Shown: positions 7,447-14,480, counted from the first letter of the stretch. The stretch is 20,049 bases of DNA from a virus (IMGVR_UViG_3300034684_000123:1-20049); one strand, 5' to 3'. A program made the numbers and translations. Notes: generated by a model not told the origin, from the letters alone.

Positions 7447-7998
7447 TTAGGCAAGGAAGTCATCTTCTGCAAGAGTTGTAAAATCATCTGCTGCAGAACT
7501 CTTTCCACCAAGAGGCTCGCCATCTTTAATCTTTTGAATGTTGCCAAGTCCGCAAGCCACACCTTTATTTCCGTTGGAATTGAATGCGAAAAAATTCAGA
7601 GAAACCCTAGCAAAGCATCCGCTGTACACCTCACCACGATCCATGATTGGCTTTACGCTCTTGTCCACAATCTGTGGTGGGGTTTTGCTGTTAGCATTGA
7701 TAAAATAATGCCCTTTATATGCCTCGTCATCGCGCTCCACATCCCCATCACGCAGAGGAATTTTTATAGCAGCCTTGTTGGGCTTCTTTCCACCAAACTT
7801 AGCGATGCCTTCTTCAATAGCAGCATCAATAGCAGCATTTACTGCGTTAATGGTTTCTGTATCGTCCTTTGGAATGAGTACGGATACGCTGTATTTTTCA
7901 GCACCACCGTTGACGGAAACCGGCTCCCAGCCGTGGAAGTAAGAAAGTCTTGTGTTCACACCTGTAATAACCTTAGTTCTATTCGTATAGTTTTTCAT
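7447..7998 (-). CDS. DUF2815 family protein (likely ssDNA-binding)
   Basis: A 183-residue phage protein matching DUF2815 by its start (NRTKVITGVNTRLSYFHGWEP), its central KYSVSVLIPKDD and GKKPNKAAIKIPLRDGD, and its end with YSGCFARVSLNFFAFN and GVACGLGNIQKI. The family is proposed to be OB-fold single-stranded DNA-binding, similar in role to T7 gp2.5. The acidic C-terminal tail seen here (AADDFTTLAEDDFLA) fits that role, since phage SSBs use acidic tails to contact partners. The track-style start at TTG 8007 is too close to the ribosome binding site; ATG 7998 lies about 10 nt after GGAGG and is preferred. It follows the DUF2800 gene by only a few bases and precedes the polymerase, consistent with a replication/recombination operon. 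The biochemical role is family-based inference. Confidence 0.85.
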   Translation of the reverse strand: MKNYTNRTKVITGVNTRLSYFHGWEPVSVNGGAEKYSVSVLIPKDDTETINAVNAAIDAAIEEGIAKFGGKKPNKAAIKIPLRDGDVERDDEAYKGHYFINANSKTPPQIVDKSVKPIMDRGEVYSGCFARVSLNFFAFNSNGNKGVACGLGNIQKIKDGEPLGGKSSAADDFTTLAEDDFLA

Positions 7999-8003
7999 AA
8001 TGA

Positions 8004-9140
8004 TCAATCCTCCATAATTTCATTAAATTCGTTTTTTGCGTTCGTTACGTTCATAGCCACTCTTTTATCTGTTTTAGGAACAAGCGTTGGCTTTCCCGGT
8101 GGTTTTACTATGAGGCTTCCTAAGATTTCCTCAAATTTGGTTTTGCCCATCAGTTTCTGCATCTCTGTCAAAGGAATAAGGCTCTTACGGTAAATATCTT
8201 TATATCCACTCTCTACAGCTTTTTGTGCTACAGCATCTTCATCTTTGTACTTACGAACTGAGCGACCTTCCACAACTTTAAAACCACTCCACTCTTTCCC
8301 ATGGTTAACTGCTGCATCTGTGGCATAAGAAGTTATTTCACCCGCCCACTTCGTGAGATCAGGAATAATGTTTAGAATTTCTTCAATCTCACTATCTGTA
8401 AGCAGTGGTGGCATCTTAAACTCCTTCTGGGCCAGTTTGAGTTTTTCATCAGCCCTTGCACGGCATCTTATGGATGCTCTGCAGAAAGTACACCACGGGC
8501 CAGGGATATATTCACCTTCTCCTTGATAGGCTTTTGCTGCCTTAGGTTTTAGTTCTTCTTCTGCCCAGGCTTTAAGTTCTTCTACCGGAACAGTCCAGGT
8601 GCTGATATTTTCTCTTCGCGGCTGAAATATTGTCATTGATACTTCTTTGATGTCGTAGAGACTGTCATAGATTTCAAGAGCCCCTAATGCATACAGTTTC
8701 ATCTGTGGATTGTCCTCTGCATCCACTAGCACGCCCATACCATATTTGAAATCTACGATGTGAAGTCTATCATCTGAGATGATCACACAATCTCCTGTCC
8801 CAAAACCATCTGGAACATAACAAGAGAAATCAAGACGTTGTTCAATAAGAACGATAGGATCTGTGCAAGACTTTCTTGCAAGTTCTACCTGCTCCATGAT
8901 GAAGTCAACGTAGCCATCCGTGCATTCTTCCATTTCATCTGAATCATACTCTGATGTAGGCCTCTTACTTCTGATTCGAAGTGCCTTTTTTAGCTTGTGT
9001 TCAGAGAGGGCATGGGCTGCTGTACCTTCTTTTGCTGCTTCTCCATTTGTGTTTTCAAACTCAAGTTCAAGCCTTGCAGACGGTAAACAATGAAGCCATC
9101 TGTGTGATGAAGATGCAGATAATATTGCATGATTACCCAT
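8004..9140 (-). CDS. DUF2800 protein, Cas4/AddB-like Fe-S nuclease
   Basis: A 378-residue protein of the DUF2800 family, a PD-(D/E)XK nuclease relative. The core motif is seen as GTGDCVI followed by LHIVDFKYG (around residues 110-132), which supplies the D...D-x-K catalytic set. An Fe-S cluster arrangement like that of AddB/Cas4 is present: one Cys near the N-terminus (Cys18 in RWLHCLPSARLE) and a distal CxxC-x5-C (WCTFCRASIRC, about residues 216-226). The likely role is end-processing in phage recombination or replication. An upstream in-frame ATG exists at 9158, but ATG 9140 has GGAGG at proper spacing and gives the family-like N-terminus MGNHAILSASSSHRW. It overlaps the end of the preceding gene by 8 bp, so the two are translationally coupled. 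Confidence 0.88.
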   Translation of the reverse strand: MGNHAILSASSSHRWLHCLPSARLELEFENTNGEAAKEGTAAHALSEHKLKKALRIRSKRPTSEYDSDEMEECTDGYVDFIMEQVELARKSCTDPIVLIEQRLDFSCYVPDGFGTGDCVIISDDRLHIVDFKYGMGVLVDAEDNPQMKLYALGALEIYDSLYDIKEVSMTIFQPRRENISTWTVPVEELKAWAEEELKPKAAKAYQGEGEYIPGPWCTFCRASIRCRARADEKLKLAQKEFKMPPLLTDSEIEEILNIIPDLTKWAGEITSYATDAAVNHGKEWSGFKVVEGRSVRKYKDEDAVAQKAVESGYKDIYRKSLIPLTEMQKLMGKTKFEEILGSLIVKPPGKPTLVPKTDKRVAMNVTNAKNEFNEIMED

Positions 9141-9456
9141 TCCCAAGAACCTCCGCATCTTTCAAGATGTCAGCATAATAAGCTTTATCAACAGCACTTA
9201 ACTTGTCAGCACCATACTTCCCAATGATGCCCCGCACTTCAGTGGTAAAGCCAAGCTGACTTTTTTCGGCGAGTACCATTCTCACTTTTTCCAGCGAAAT
9301 ATCCGGCTCATTTGCTTTTTCTGTCTTTGTGGTAGGTGTTTCTTTTGGATCAGAATCGCTATCTACCATTGCCTCACAAACCGCTTGTATGCTATCAGCA
9401 AGACTTCGCATATCATTTACCACATCAAGCAGTAACTTTATTTTGCTCAAGGTCAT
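9133..9456 (-). CDS. Small phage protein of the early operon, unknown function
   Basis: A 107-residue (or 105-residue) protein. Residues about 1-30 form a helix (KIKLLLDVVNDMRSLADSIQAV), residues 31-53 are a polar Asp/Thr/Lys linker, and the C-terminal 50 residues (SLEKVRMVLAEKSQLGFTTEVRGIIGKYGADKLSAVD) form a compact helical module. Similar phage proteins next to DUF2800 are sometimes labelled 'rRNA biogenesis protein rrp5', a name without functional support. The ribosome binding site AAAGGAGG lies only two bases from ATG 9456 but eight bases from the in-frame TTG at 9450, so TTG may be the real start. It overlaps the upstream gene by about 30 bp and the downstream DUF2800 gene by 8 bp, which implies coupled translation. 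The function is unknown; an accessory role to the nuclease is a guess from position. Confidence 0.7.
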   Translation of the reverse strand: MTLSKIKLLLDVVNDMRSLADSIQAVCEAMVDSDSDPKETPTTKTEKANEPDISLEKVRMVLAEKSQLGFTTEVRGIIGKYGADKLSAVDKAYYADILKDAEVLGNG

Positions 9457-9643
9457 TTCCTCCTTTCGTCATCTCACAGATAGAGAGTTCCTCGATGCTG
9501 TCTCCGGGGATTACAATCGTTACACGCTGTTTTCCCCCAAGAAGGAATCGAAGGATGCGCTCCCTCACGGAAAAGTTACGGTAAGTAACAATCCCGCCTG
9601 TCTGTGGTTTCTTTGAAACACTAATTTTTAGATTGTGCTTCAT
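9425..9643 (-). CDS. Small conserved-type phage protein, unknown function
   Basis: A 72-residue basic protein, MKHNLKISVSKKPQTGGIVTYRNFSVRERILRFLLGGKQRVTIVIPGDSIEELSICE. It looks like a small beta-rich domain with an R/K-rich central segment (VRERILRFLLGGKQR). No catalytic motif is visible. I recognise it as a type of short protein common in clostridial phages and mobile elements, without a known role. Upstream in-frame starts exist at 9652 (GTG) and 9649 (ATG), but ATG 9643 sits 8 nt from AGAGG and is preferred. It is the first gene of the DUF2800-polymerase operon and lies directly downstream of leader element copy 2. Confidence 0.65.
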   Translation of the reverse strand: MKHNLKISVSKKPQTGGIVTYRNFSVRERILRFLLGGKQRVTIVIPGDSIEELSICEMTKGGNDLEQNKVTA

Positions 9644-9685
9644 ATCCATCACCTCTTTCTGAAGGGCGCTTTTATTTGTTGCCCT

Positions 9686-9727
9686 CTACCTGGTAGCCTC
9701 AGGAGATACATAAATCTGACGGTTTAA
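9686..9727 (-). repeat. Leader element copy 2, candidate structured RNA
   Basis: This copy shares TTAAAC, TCAGATTT and GGCTACCAGGTAG blocks with 5393-5434 at identical spacing. On the minus strand TCTCCTG can pair with CAGG(T)AGA, placing GGCTAC in the loop, and AGGGC/GCCCT can form a second stem just downstream. It lies at the head of the operon containing DUF2800 and DUF2815. Structured RNA motifs named after those two families have been described upstream of such phage genes, so it may belong to one of them. No covariance test was possible here. Confidence 0.55.
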
Positions 9728-9728
9728 T

Positions 9729-9768
9729 AAAAAAAATGCCCAAGGAAGTTTTAAACCTCCAAGGGCAT
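9729..9768 (-). terminator. Strong rho-independent terminator after endolysin
   Basis: On the minus strand ATGCCC pairs with GGGCAT (9768-9763 with 9741-9736). After a TT/TT mismatch an inner stem GGAGGT/ACTTCC follows, with loop TTAAA. Eight T's follow the hairpin (complement of 9736-9729). It stands five bases past the amidase stop codon and closes the lysis operon, separating it from the DUF2800-polymerase block. Confidence 0.88.
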
Positions 9769-9773
9769 CATGC

Positions 9774-10718
9774 TTAGTTAGGGATTTTCAGTTTTTGACC
9801 GGTATAAATAATCGTTGATTTTAAATTGTTCAGTTTAACAATCTCTGTGTATCTTGTGCCGCTACCGAGTAGCTTGGCTGCAATTGCCCAGAGAGAATCA
9901 CCTTTAACTACCGTATACTCTTTGTAAGTTGGTGAAGAGGCGCTACCGGTGGGATATACAATCATGCCATCGTTGTTGAAAACATAATAACCTGGGTTCT
10001 TATCAACCTGTGCCTTTGCATTGGAAAGGATACGATATGCCCCAAGCTGTGACTTTGCATCTGCCCAAGTCTTTCTAACACGGTAATAACCTGTAGTCAG
10101 CTTTTCAGGATAGGTTGTATTTTCAGAACCCCCAGTAGGTGTTTCATCTGCTGTAAGTAACTTTTTAACCTCTACACGGAAATTATCCATACTCTTGCCA
10201 TGTCTTGAAAACCAATGTCTTGGATCAGCATGATTTGATGCAATCCCTCGTTGATACCCTTCATAGTGGCCAATAATCGTACCGGTAGCCATCGGGTCGA
10301 GTTTATACTCCTTACAAAGATGTGCACATAGCTCCACCGCTTCTTTATAGACCGCATTAAAATAAGAGGTATCGGTCAAACCGTCCTCGCAGATTTCAAA
10401 GCCAATATGTGTGTTATTTGCATCGCCTCCTGCATGCCAACCTCTATGATTCCATGGTAGGGTTTGATAAGTGGCAATGGAGCCATCTTTAAGTTTCCCT
10501 ATAAAGGCATGGACACAAACCTGTCTTCCATCTGGTCTGTCTTGATTCCAGTGATTATTATATTGATTCACTCCTAACAGACCATCATCCGGTCCAACAT
10601 ATCTGCGTAAATTTGGATTGTTCGCACCAGTGCTATGAACCATGATGCCCTTTGGTGTAATCTTTCTGCCTGCCTTATAACAGGCATTTTCTGTGAAAAT
10701 AAGCTTTCTGAGATTCAT
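9774..10718 (-). CDS. N-acetylmuramoyl-L-alanine amidase endolysin with LysM
   Basis: A 314-residue endolysin that cleaves the bond between muramic acid and the stem peptide to release progeny. The N-terminal Amidase_2 domain (about 10-175) shows the zinc and catalytic residues in GIMVHST (His28), GWHAGG (His95), GHYEGYQRG (His151) and SNHADPRHWF (His163, Asp165, His168). A linker follows, then a YYRVRKTWADAKSQLGAY...GYYVFN region (about 210-256) resembling a SPOR-like module seen in clostridial amidases. The C-terminus (267-313) is a LysM repeat, YTVVKGDSLWAIAAKLL...KLNNL..IYTGQKLKIP, for wall binding. There is no signal peptide, so export depends on the holin encoded just upstream. The ATG overlaps the holin stop as TAATG. 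A strong terminator follows. Confidence 0.96.
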   Translation of the reverse strand: MNLRKLIFTENACYKAGRKITPKGIMVHSTGANNPNLRRYVGPDDGLLGVNQYNNHWNQDRPDGRQVCVHAFIGKLKDGSIATYQTLPWNHRGWHAGGDANNTHIGFEICEDGLTDTSYFNAVYKEAVELCAHLCKEYKLDPMATGTIIGHYEGYQRGIASNHADPRHWFSRHGKSMDNFRVEVKKLLTADETPTGGSENTTYPEKLTTGYYRVRKTWADAKSQLGAYRILSNAKAQVDKNPGYYVFNNDGMIVYPTGSASSPTYKEYTVVKGDSLWAIAAKLLGSGTRYTEIVKLNNLKSTIIYTGQKLKIPN

Positions 10719-11125
10719 TATTCATTTCCTCCTTTGTTATGCAGCTGAACAAGGATATCTTTTAACTTATCTGGTATTGGTAGTCCTAGACGGCCTGCAT
10801 TTTCCAACATGGAAACTCCTTCATTGGAGCAGTAGAAAAAGATGATGGCGGTTCGGAGCATGCTACCGTCTCCTATAAGGTTCGTGTCGATAATATGACC
10901 GATTCCCACCATTACAAAAATAAGCACCTTCTTGAAGATGCCCTTAAATCCGACTTCGCTGGATAGCTTTTTATCGACAATGGCGCACATGACACCGGTG
11001 ATATAATCAGCCACCATTAATGTCACTAGTGCATATAAAAACCCATCAAAGCCTCCTAAAAACCAACCTAAGAATTTACCTAGTGCAGTTAGTGCTACTT
11101 GTACCCAGTTCCAAATTTCCTTCAT
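10718..11125 (-). CDS. Phage holin, phage_holin_4-1 (TcdE/XhlA-like class) family
   Basis: A 135-residue membrane protein with the toxin-secretion/phage-lysis holin pattern. Hydrophobic segments lie at FLGWFLGGFDGFLYALVTLM and VADYITGVMCAIV, then KKVLIFVMVGIGHIID, then TAIIFFYCSNEGVSMLENAGRLGLPIP, the family hallmark. The C-terminus (DKLKDILVQLHNKGGNE) is polar and cytoplasmic. It makes pores in the inner membrane at the end of infection so that the amidase can reach the wall. An in-frame ATG exists at 11143, but the AAGGAGG ribosome binding site lies between it and ATG 11125, so the latter is the probable start. The stop overlaps the endolysin ATG by one base. Confidence 0.93.
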   Translation of the reverse strand: MKEIWNWVQVALTALGKFLGWFLGGFDGFLYALVTLMVADYITGVMCAIVDKKLSSEVGFKGIFKKVLIFVMVGIGHIIDTNLIGDGSMLRTAIIFFYCSNEGVSMLENAGRLGLPIPDKLKDILVQLHNKGGNE

Positions 11126-11158
11126 GATTTTTTCCTCCTTCATGATTTTTGAATATAT

Positions 11159-11191
11159 AAAAAGAGTGCCTGCATCTTCGCAAACACTCTT
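11159..11191 (-). terminator. Terminator between GH18 gene and holin
   Basis: On the minus strand AAGAGTG (11191-11185) pairs with CACTCTT (11168-11162), with an additional TGC/GCA pairing inside, followed by a run of five T's ending in ATATA. It lies 22 bases after the GH18 stop codon and 34 bases before the holin start. It could separate tail and lysis transcripts or set their ratio through partial read-through; no obvious promoter for the holin was recognised between it and the start codon. Confidence 0.75.
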
Positions 11192-11212
11192 GGATCGTTA
11201 TAATTGTTTCAT

Positions 11213-13684
11213 TTATATTTGTTTAGGCAGCGCCTCCCATAATCTCATGTCCTCCTGTCCTAAAGACCATATGGCAATCCCTCTGAGTTTCCACCGATAT
11301 GCCGCTTCATTTGCCCAATAGACAAGGCTGTCCACGTCCTGGTAATAAAGAATTGAAAAACCATCAGCATCTCCAAGAAATAGGCGTGAAATCCAAACAT
11401 TGATATCTTTAGGCACGACTTTCACTGAATAATCATTTCCGCAAACGAGTGGCAAAACTCCTGAGTGAAAGAAATCATAATCCATGGAGATGTCTTGGCT
11501 TCTTGTTGAAGACTCCTCCACATCACTATTTACAGCAAATACCTGGAACTCACTATCCCAAGTCACACCAGTCCTTGAAAGCCTCCCATACTCTACGGTC
11601 GTTCCTCCTGGAAATATCACATCAAACCTTTCATACGGTTCATAGACCCAAGCATCTCCCAGCCTTAAGAGTTCACAAAGAATGCGACCATCGGAACGAA
11701 CCCCTGCATAACCTCCTGAGAACCCATTAAGGGTAGCAGTAAATCGAAGAGTATTGCTTGCCCCGGAATAAACCCTTACCGAGTCACCTCTAATGCGCAT
11801 TTCAATGGTGTACATTCTCGGATTAGAGCGAAGATTTTCCTCCGTTGTTTTTATAATCTCAGTGGCAGTACTACCTAATAGGGAAGACCCCTTATAGAGT
11901 TCGATGCGTTGAGTATTAAAATTCAGACAACAAAATACGTCCCCACAAAACACCCCTGCTCGGCCATTTCCTTCCGGTGTAAAAGCTATTCTTGCTCGTA
12001 AATGAACATCTGAAAACCCTTGATAATTCCATGCCAACTCTCCTGAGCCATCAAGCTGTGAATAGGGACGACTAGTTGTTTGATTAGGATTTCTCCACAC
12101 CTGCCACTGTCCACTTAAAGCTGTCCAATAACTAGATGGTAAGGGGTTGTCATCCCTAAAGTCTTCATACCAAACAAGTGCAGAGTCTGCTTTTCGACGA
12201 AGTACCTCTGTTGTTAGTTTAAATCCTCGATCCGGTTCAGCCATCACTCCGTTAACATCTTTAAACATTCGTGGTGATAACATAAATTCTGCCTCTCCTA
12301 CAGAAGGACTCTCAGAGCAATTAGAGCATACACGAAATCCATAAAACTGCACACCTGGTACTAGCGCACTGACGCTGATCGTATGCATGCCAGCTGAAAG
12401 ATATACACCCGAAGACAAGGAAAGCCAGCAAGTTGTGCGCCAATATGGCCACCATAGTCTATTCTCACTAAAAGTAGAACTTACCCCATCCAACGCAACA
12501 TGAATACCATTCTTATCCCAAAAAGGGAAAGAGATACGGACTGCAACATCATAAACACCTGCGGTAGCTATTTCAAATTCATATTCTGCTTCGCCTCCTT
12601 CTCCAAGGGTTACCATTTGAGTAGAAATGGACACGCTCCCAGTATGGCTATCTGGACTTCCTCCAGTCCGGTCTACATAGATTGTGCCAAACTCAGTTCT
12701 TTGCTGTTTACTATAAGCTGTCAAATATCTACGGCGGTTATAGGTTTCTCCAATTAACGGATACGTTCTTGAAACCGCATCCCATCCTTCCATGTAGTCA
12801 TACACCTGAGGCAAAGCCCAAGGAACTTTATCGTAATCATCCCAATACGCAATGATGGGAATACGGGGTTGGGGAGGAGCATCATTTGTGAAGTTATAGA
12901 CTCCGGTCATCCAGTTTTGGGCTGCATAATAGGTGTTGGAAATTCCCCGGTAGGTAATACCTAAATTCGCAGGAGAATCGTGTATCCTCCAGTTCCAACC
13001 ATAAGCAGGCAGTCCAAAGAACACTTTTTCAGGAGTCATAACACGAGCCGCATAATCATAGGTCCCTTCCAGCCAATTTCTAGGGGATACAGGACCCGGT
13101 GCAGAACCCGCCCAAGCCATGCCATAACTCATGATTGCTGCTGTATCGCAGTAGGGATCTAAATCTTCATAAACACACCAGTTTTCACCACCAACGGAGC
13201 CTTGTACCCCTGTCATGCCGGGTAAGCAAATATTCACGAGTTTAGATGGATTGTATGCTTTAACCGTATTATAGATATCTCGAAAGAGAGCATTAGCCGC
13301 ATCCTTATTTTCATAACCACCACCACGCTCCAAGTCTATATCCACTCCAGCACACCAAGGGTATTTATTCATAATACGGATAATCTCAGCAAGGAATTTA
13401 TCCTTCGCACCATTTGTATTATTTCTAAGGGCTGTAAATATGGATGCTGTACCATGATTCATAATAGTAAGCAGCCACTTGATGTGTGGCCATCGGTTGA
13501 TGTAAGTAAGCATACTGGAGATGCTTGTACCTGTTTCTGTTATTGTTCCGGTAATATCCACTTCAAAGGTAAAAATTCCTACGGTATCCAAGCGATCACC
13601 ATAATCACGTAAGGCTTGGTACATACGAGCATTGCCCATGAAGCTCCAAACCATGCACCGTTTTCCTTTTAAATAATCTCTCAT
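11213..13684 (-). CDS. Tail-associated GH18 glycosidase with inserted lectin domains
   Basis: An 823-residue protein. Residues 1 to about 330 hold most of a GH18 TIM barrel (KRCMVWSFMG..; catalytic DxDxE as Asp115, Asp117, Glu119 in AGVDIDLE; Tyr187 in IMSYGMAW; FFGLPAYGWNW). The last GH18 strand, LRGIAIWSLGQED with the typical Trp (about 806), comes only at the extreme C-terminus. Between them lie a CBM6/35-like jelly-roll (about 355-455, with AGVYDVAVRIS..WWPYW..AGMHTISV) and a LamG/DUF1080-like concanavalin fold (about 505-690, EDFRDDNPLPSSYW). It probably degrades wall or capsule glycans at the tail tip during adsorption; its substrate (GlcNAc-containing polymer) is inference. The ATG overlaps the upstream stop as ATGA. 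No signal peptide is seen. All catalytic residues are present. Confidence 0.9.
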   Translation of the reverse strand: MRDYLKGKRCMVWSFMGNARMYQALRDYGDRLDTVGIFTFEVDITGTITETGTSISSMLTYINRWPHIKWLLTIMNHGTASIFTALRNNTNGAKDKFLAEIIRIMNKYPWCAGVDIDLERGGGYENKDAANALFRDIYNTVKAYNPSKLVNICLPGMTGVQGSVGGENWCVYEDLDPYCDTAAIMSYGMAWAGSAPGPVSPRNWLEGTYDYAARVMTPEKVFFGLPAYGWNWRIHDSPANLGITYRGISNTYYAAQNWMTGVYNFTNDAPPQPRIPIIAYWDDYDKVPWALPQVYDYMEGWDAVSRTYPLIGETYNRRRYLTAYSKQQRTEFGTIYVDRTGGSPDSHTGSVSISTQMVTLGEGGEAEYEFEIATAGVYDVAVRISFPFWDKNGIHVALDGVSSTFSENRLWWPYWRTTCWLSLSSGVYLSAGMHTISVSALVPGVQFYGFRVCSNCSESPSVGEAEFMLSPRMFKDVNGVMAEPDRGFKLTTEVLRRKADSALVWYEDFRDDNPLPSSYWTALSGQWQVWRNPNQTTSRPYSQLDGSGELAWNYQGFSDVHLRARIAFTPEGNGRAGVFCGDVFCCLNFNTQRIELYKGSSLLGSTATEIIKTTEENLRSNPRMYTIEMRIRGDSVRVYSGASNTLRFTATLNGFSGGYAGVRSDGRILCELLRLGDAWVYEPYERFDVIFPGGTTVEYGRLSRTGVTWDSEFQVFAVNSDVEESSTRSQDISMDYDFFHSGVLPLVCGNDYSVKVVPKDINVWISRLFLGDADGFSILYYQDVDSLVYWANEAAYRWKLRGIAIWSLGQEDMRLWEALPKQI

Positions 13685-14271
13685 GGGCGTTCACTTCCTT
13701 CCTGCATTTCTTGAAACTCAAATAATACCCTGGCAGATTTTCTATCTTCTAATTTCACCATATGCTTACTATCACTAGCTGCGGTGTATTGAAAAAAGCC
13801 CTCTTTTTCAGAAGGGCTTCCATTTTTCAAACACTGCCTGGTAGAGGCTAAAAGGGAAAGTGTGTCCTCTGGATTTATGGATTCTTTAAATTTAACCTTA
13901 TGTGCTCCAGCTCCTTGAGATAGTTCAATACTTCCTGCTTGCATACCCTGTATCGGGTAAATGTGACAATCAAGACCAGCTGAGGTTTTACCAAGATTAA
14001 AGAGAATGATTGTTTCATTACTGCGTACCACTCCGTTATAAAATCGAACAGGCACAATGTTATTATTCTGCCTAAATTTCTGGAGCATGGTTTCTGTATT
14101 GATTGTGTAACCCGTCAAGCGGTCTCCTTCTTGCGCTTGAATGTCGGTAAAATAAACCGTACCGGTGCAGTCTTCTAAAAGTAGTTTCACCGTTATGCTA
14201 ACAACACGCTTTTCTTCTTTGCAATGAATGGTCTCTGCAAATCTAGTAAAAGAAACTGACAATATCACCAC
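13681..14271 (-). CDS. Tail-tip / minor structural protein, paralog of next gene upstream
   Basis: A 196-residue protein of tail-module position. Its N-terminal third (SITVKLLLEDCTGTVYFTDIQAQEGDRLTGYT) is related to the upstream 64-residue protein (ALTIRLYVSDCTGAVYFTDMLLQGGSIATGWT). The rest is beta-rich (NIVPVRFYNGVVRSNETIILFNLGKTSAGLDCHIYP) and looks like a small structural domain. I cannot assign an enzymatic function. The start is uncertain: GTG 14271 adjoins the previous stop with no spacing for a ribosome binding site, while TTG 14262 lies five bases after AGGTGG and is plausible. It sits between Tal and GH18 and overlaps the GH18 gene by four bases, so it is likely part of the baseplate or a link to the glycosidase. 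Confidence 0.7.
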   Translation of the reverse strand: MVILSVSFTRFAETIHCKEEKRVVSITVKLLLEDCTGTVYFTDIQAQEGDRLTGYTINTETMLQKFRQNNNIVPVRFYNGVVRSNETIILFNLGKTSAGLDCHIYPIQGMQAGSIELSQGAGAHKVKFKESINPEDTLSLLASTRQCLKNGSPSEKEGFFQYTAASDSKHMVKLEDRKSARVLFEFQEMQEGSERP

Positions 14272-14466
14272 CTACCCATCTAGTGTCCATTTAATTTCTG
14301 ATACATGGGGAGTCCAGCCTGTAGCAATAGAGCCTCCTTGTAAAAGCATATCAGTAAAGTATACTGCGCCTGTGCAATCAGAAACATATAGACGGATTGT
14401 TAGAGCCTTTATCTTACTAAACCCGCGTGGTGAGATAACATGAGCTACATGGGAAAAATAAGCCAT
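14272..14466 (-). CDS. Short tail-tip protein with DCTG-VYFTD motif
   Basis: A 64-residue protein, MAYFSHVAHVISPRGFSKIKALTIRLYVSDCTGAVYFTD and so on, ending SEIKWTLDG. It has a single beta-rich domain whose second half matches the N-terminal part of the next gene's product. There is no cysteine pair beyond the one in the motif and no membrane segment. The ATG at 14466 has AAGGAG upstream, 15 bp after the Tal stop. It directly abuts the 13681-14271 gene, so the two may be the result of a tandem duplication or a split of one ancestral gene. The function is unknown; the position implies a tail structural role. Confidence 0.65.
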   Translation of the reverse strand: MAYFSHVAHVISPRGFSKIKALTIRLYVSDCTGAVYFTDMLLQGGSIATGWTPHVSEIKWTLDG

Positions 14467-14480
14467 AGCACCACTCCTTC

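Noticed and set aside
7534-8193. 219-aa plus-strand ORF opposite DUF2815/DUF2800
   Set aside because: It runs antisense to two well supported genes and its translation resembles nothing; there is no suitable start context.
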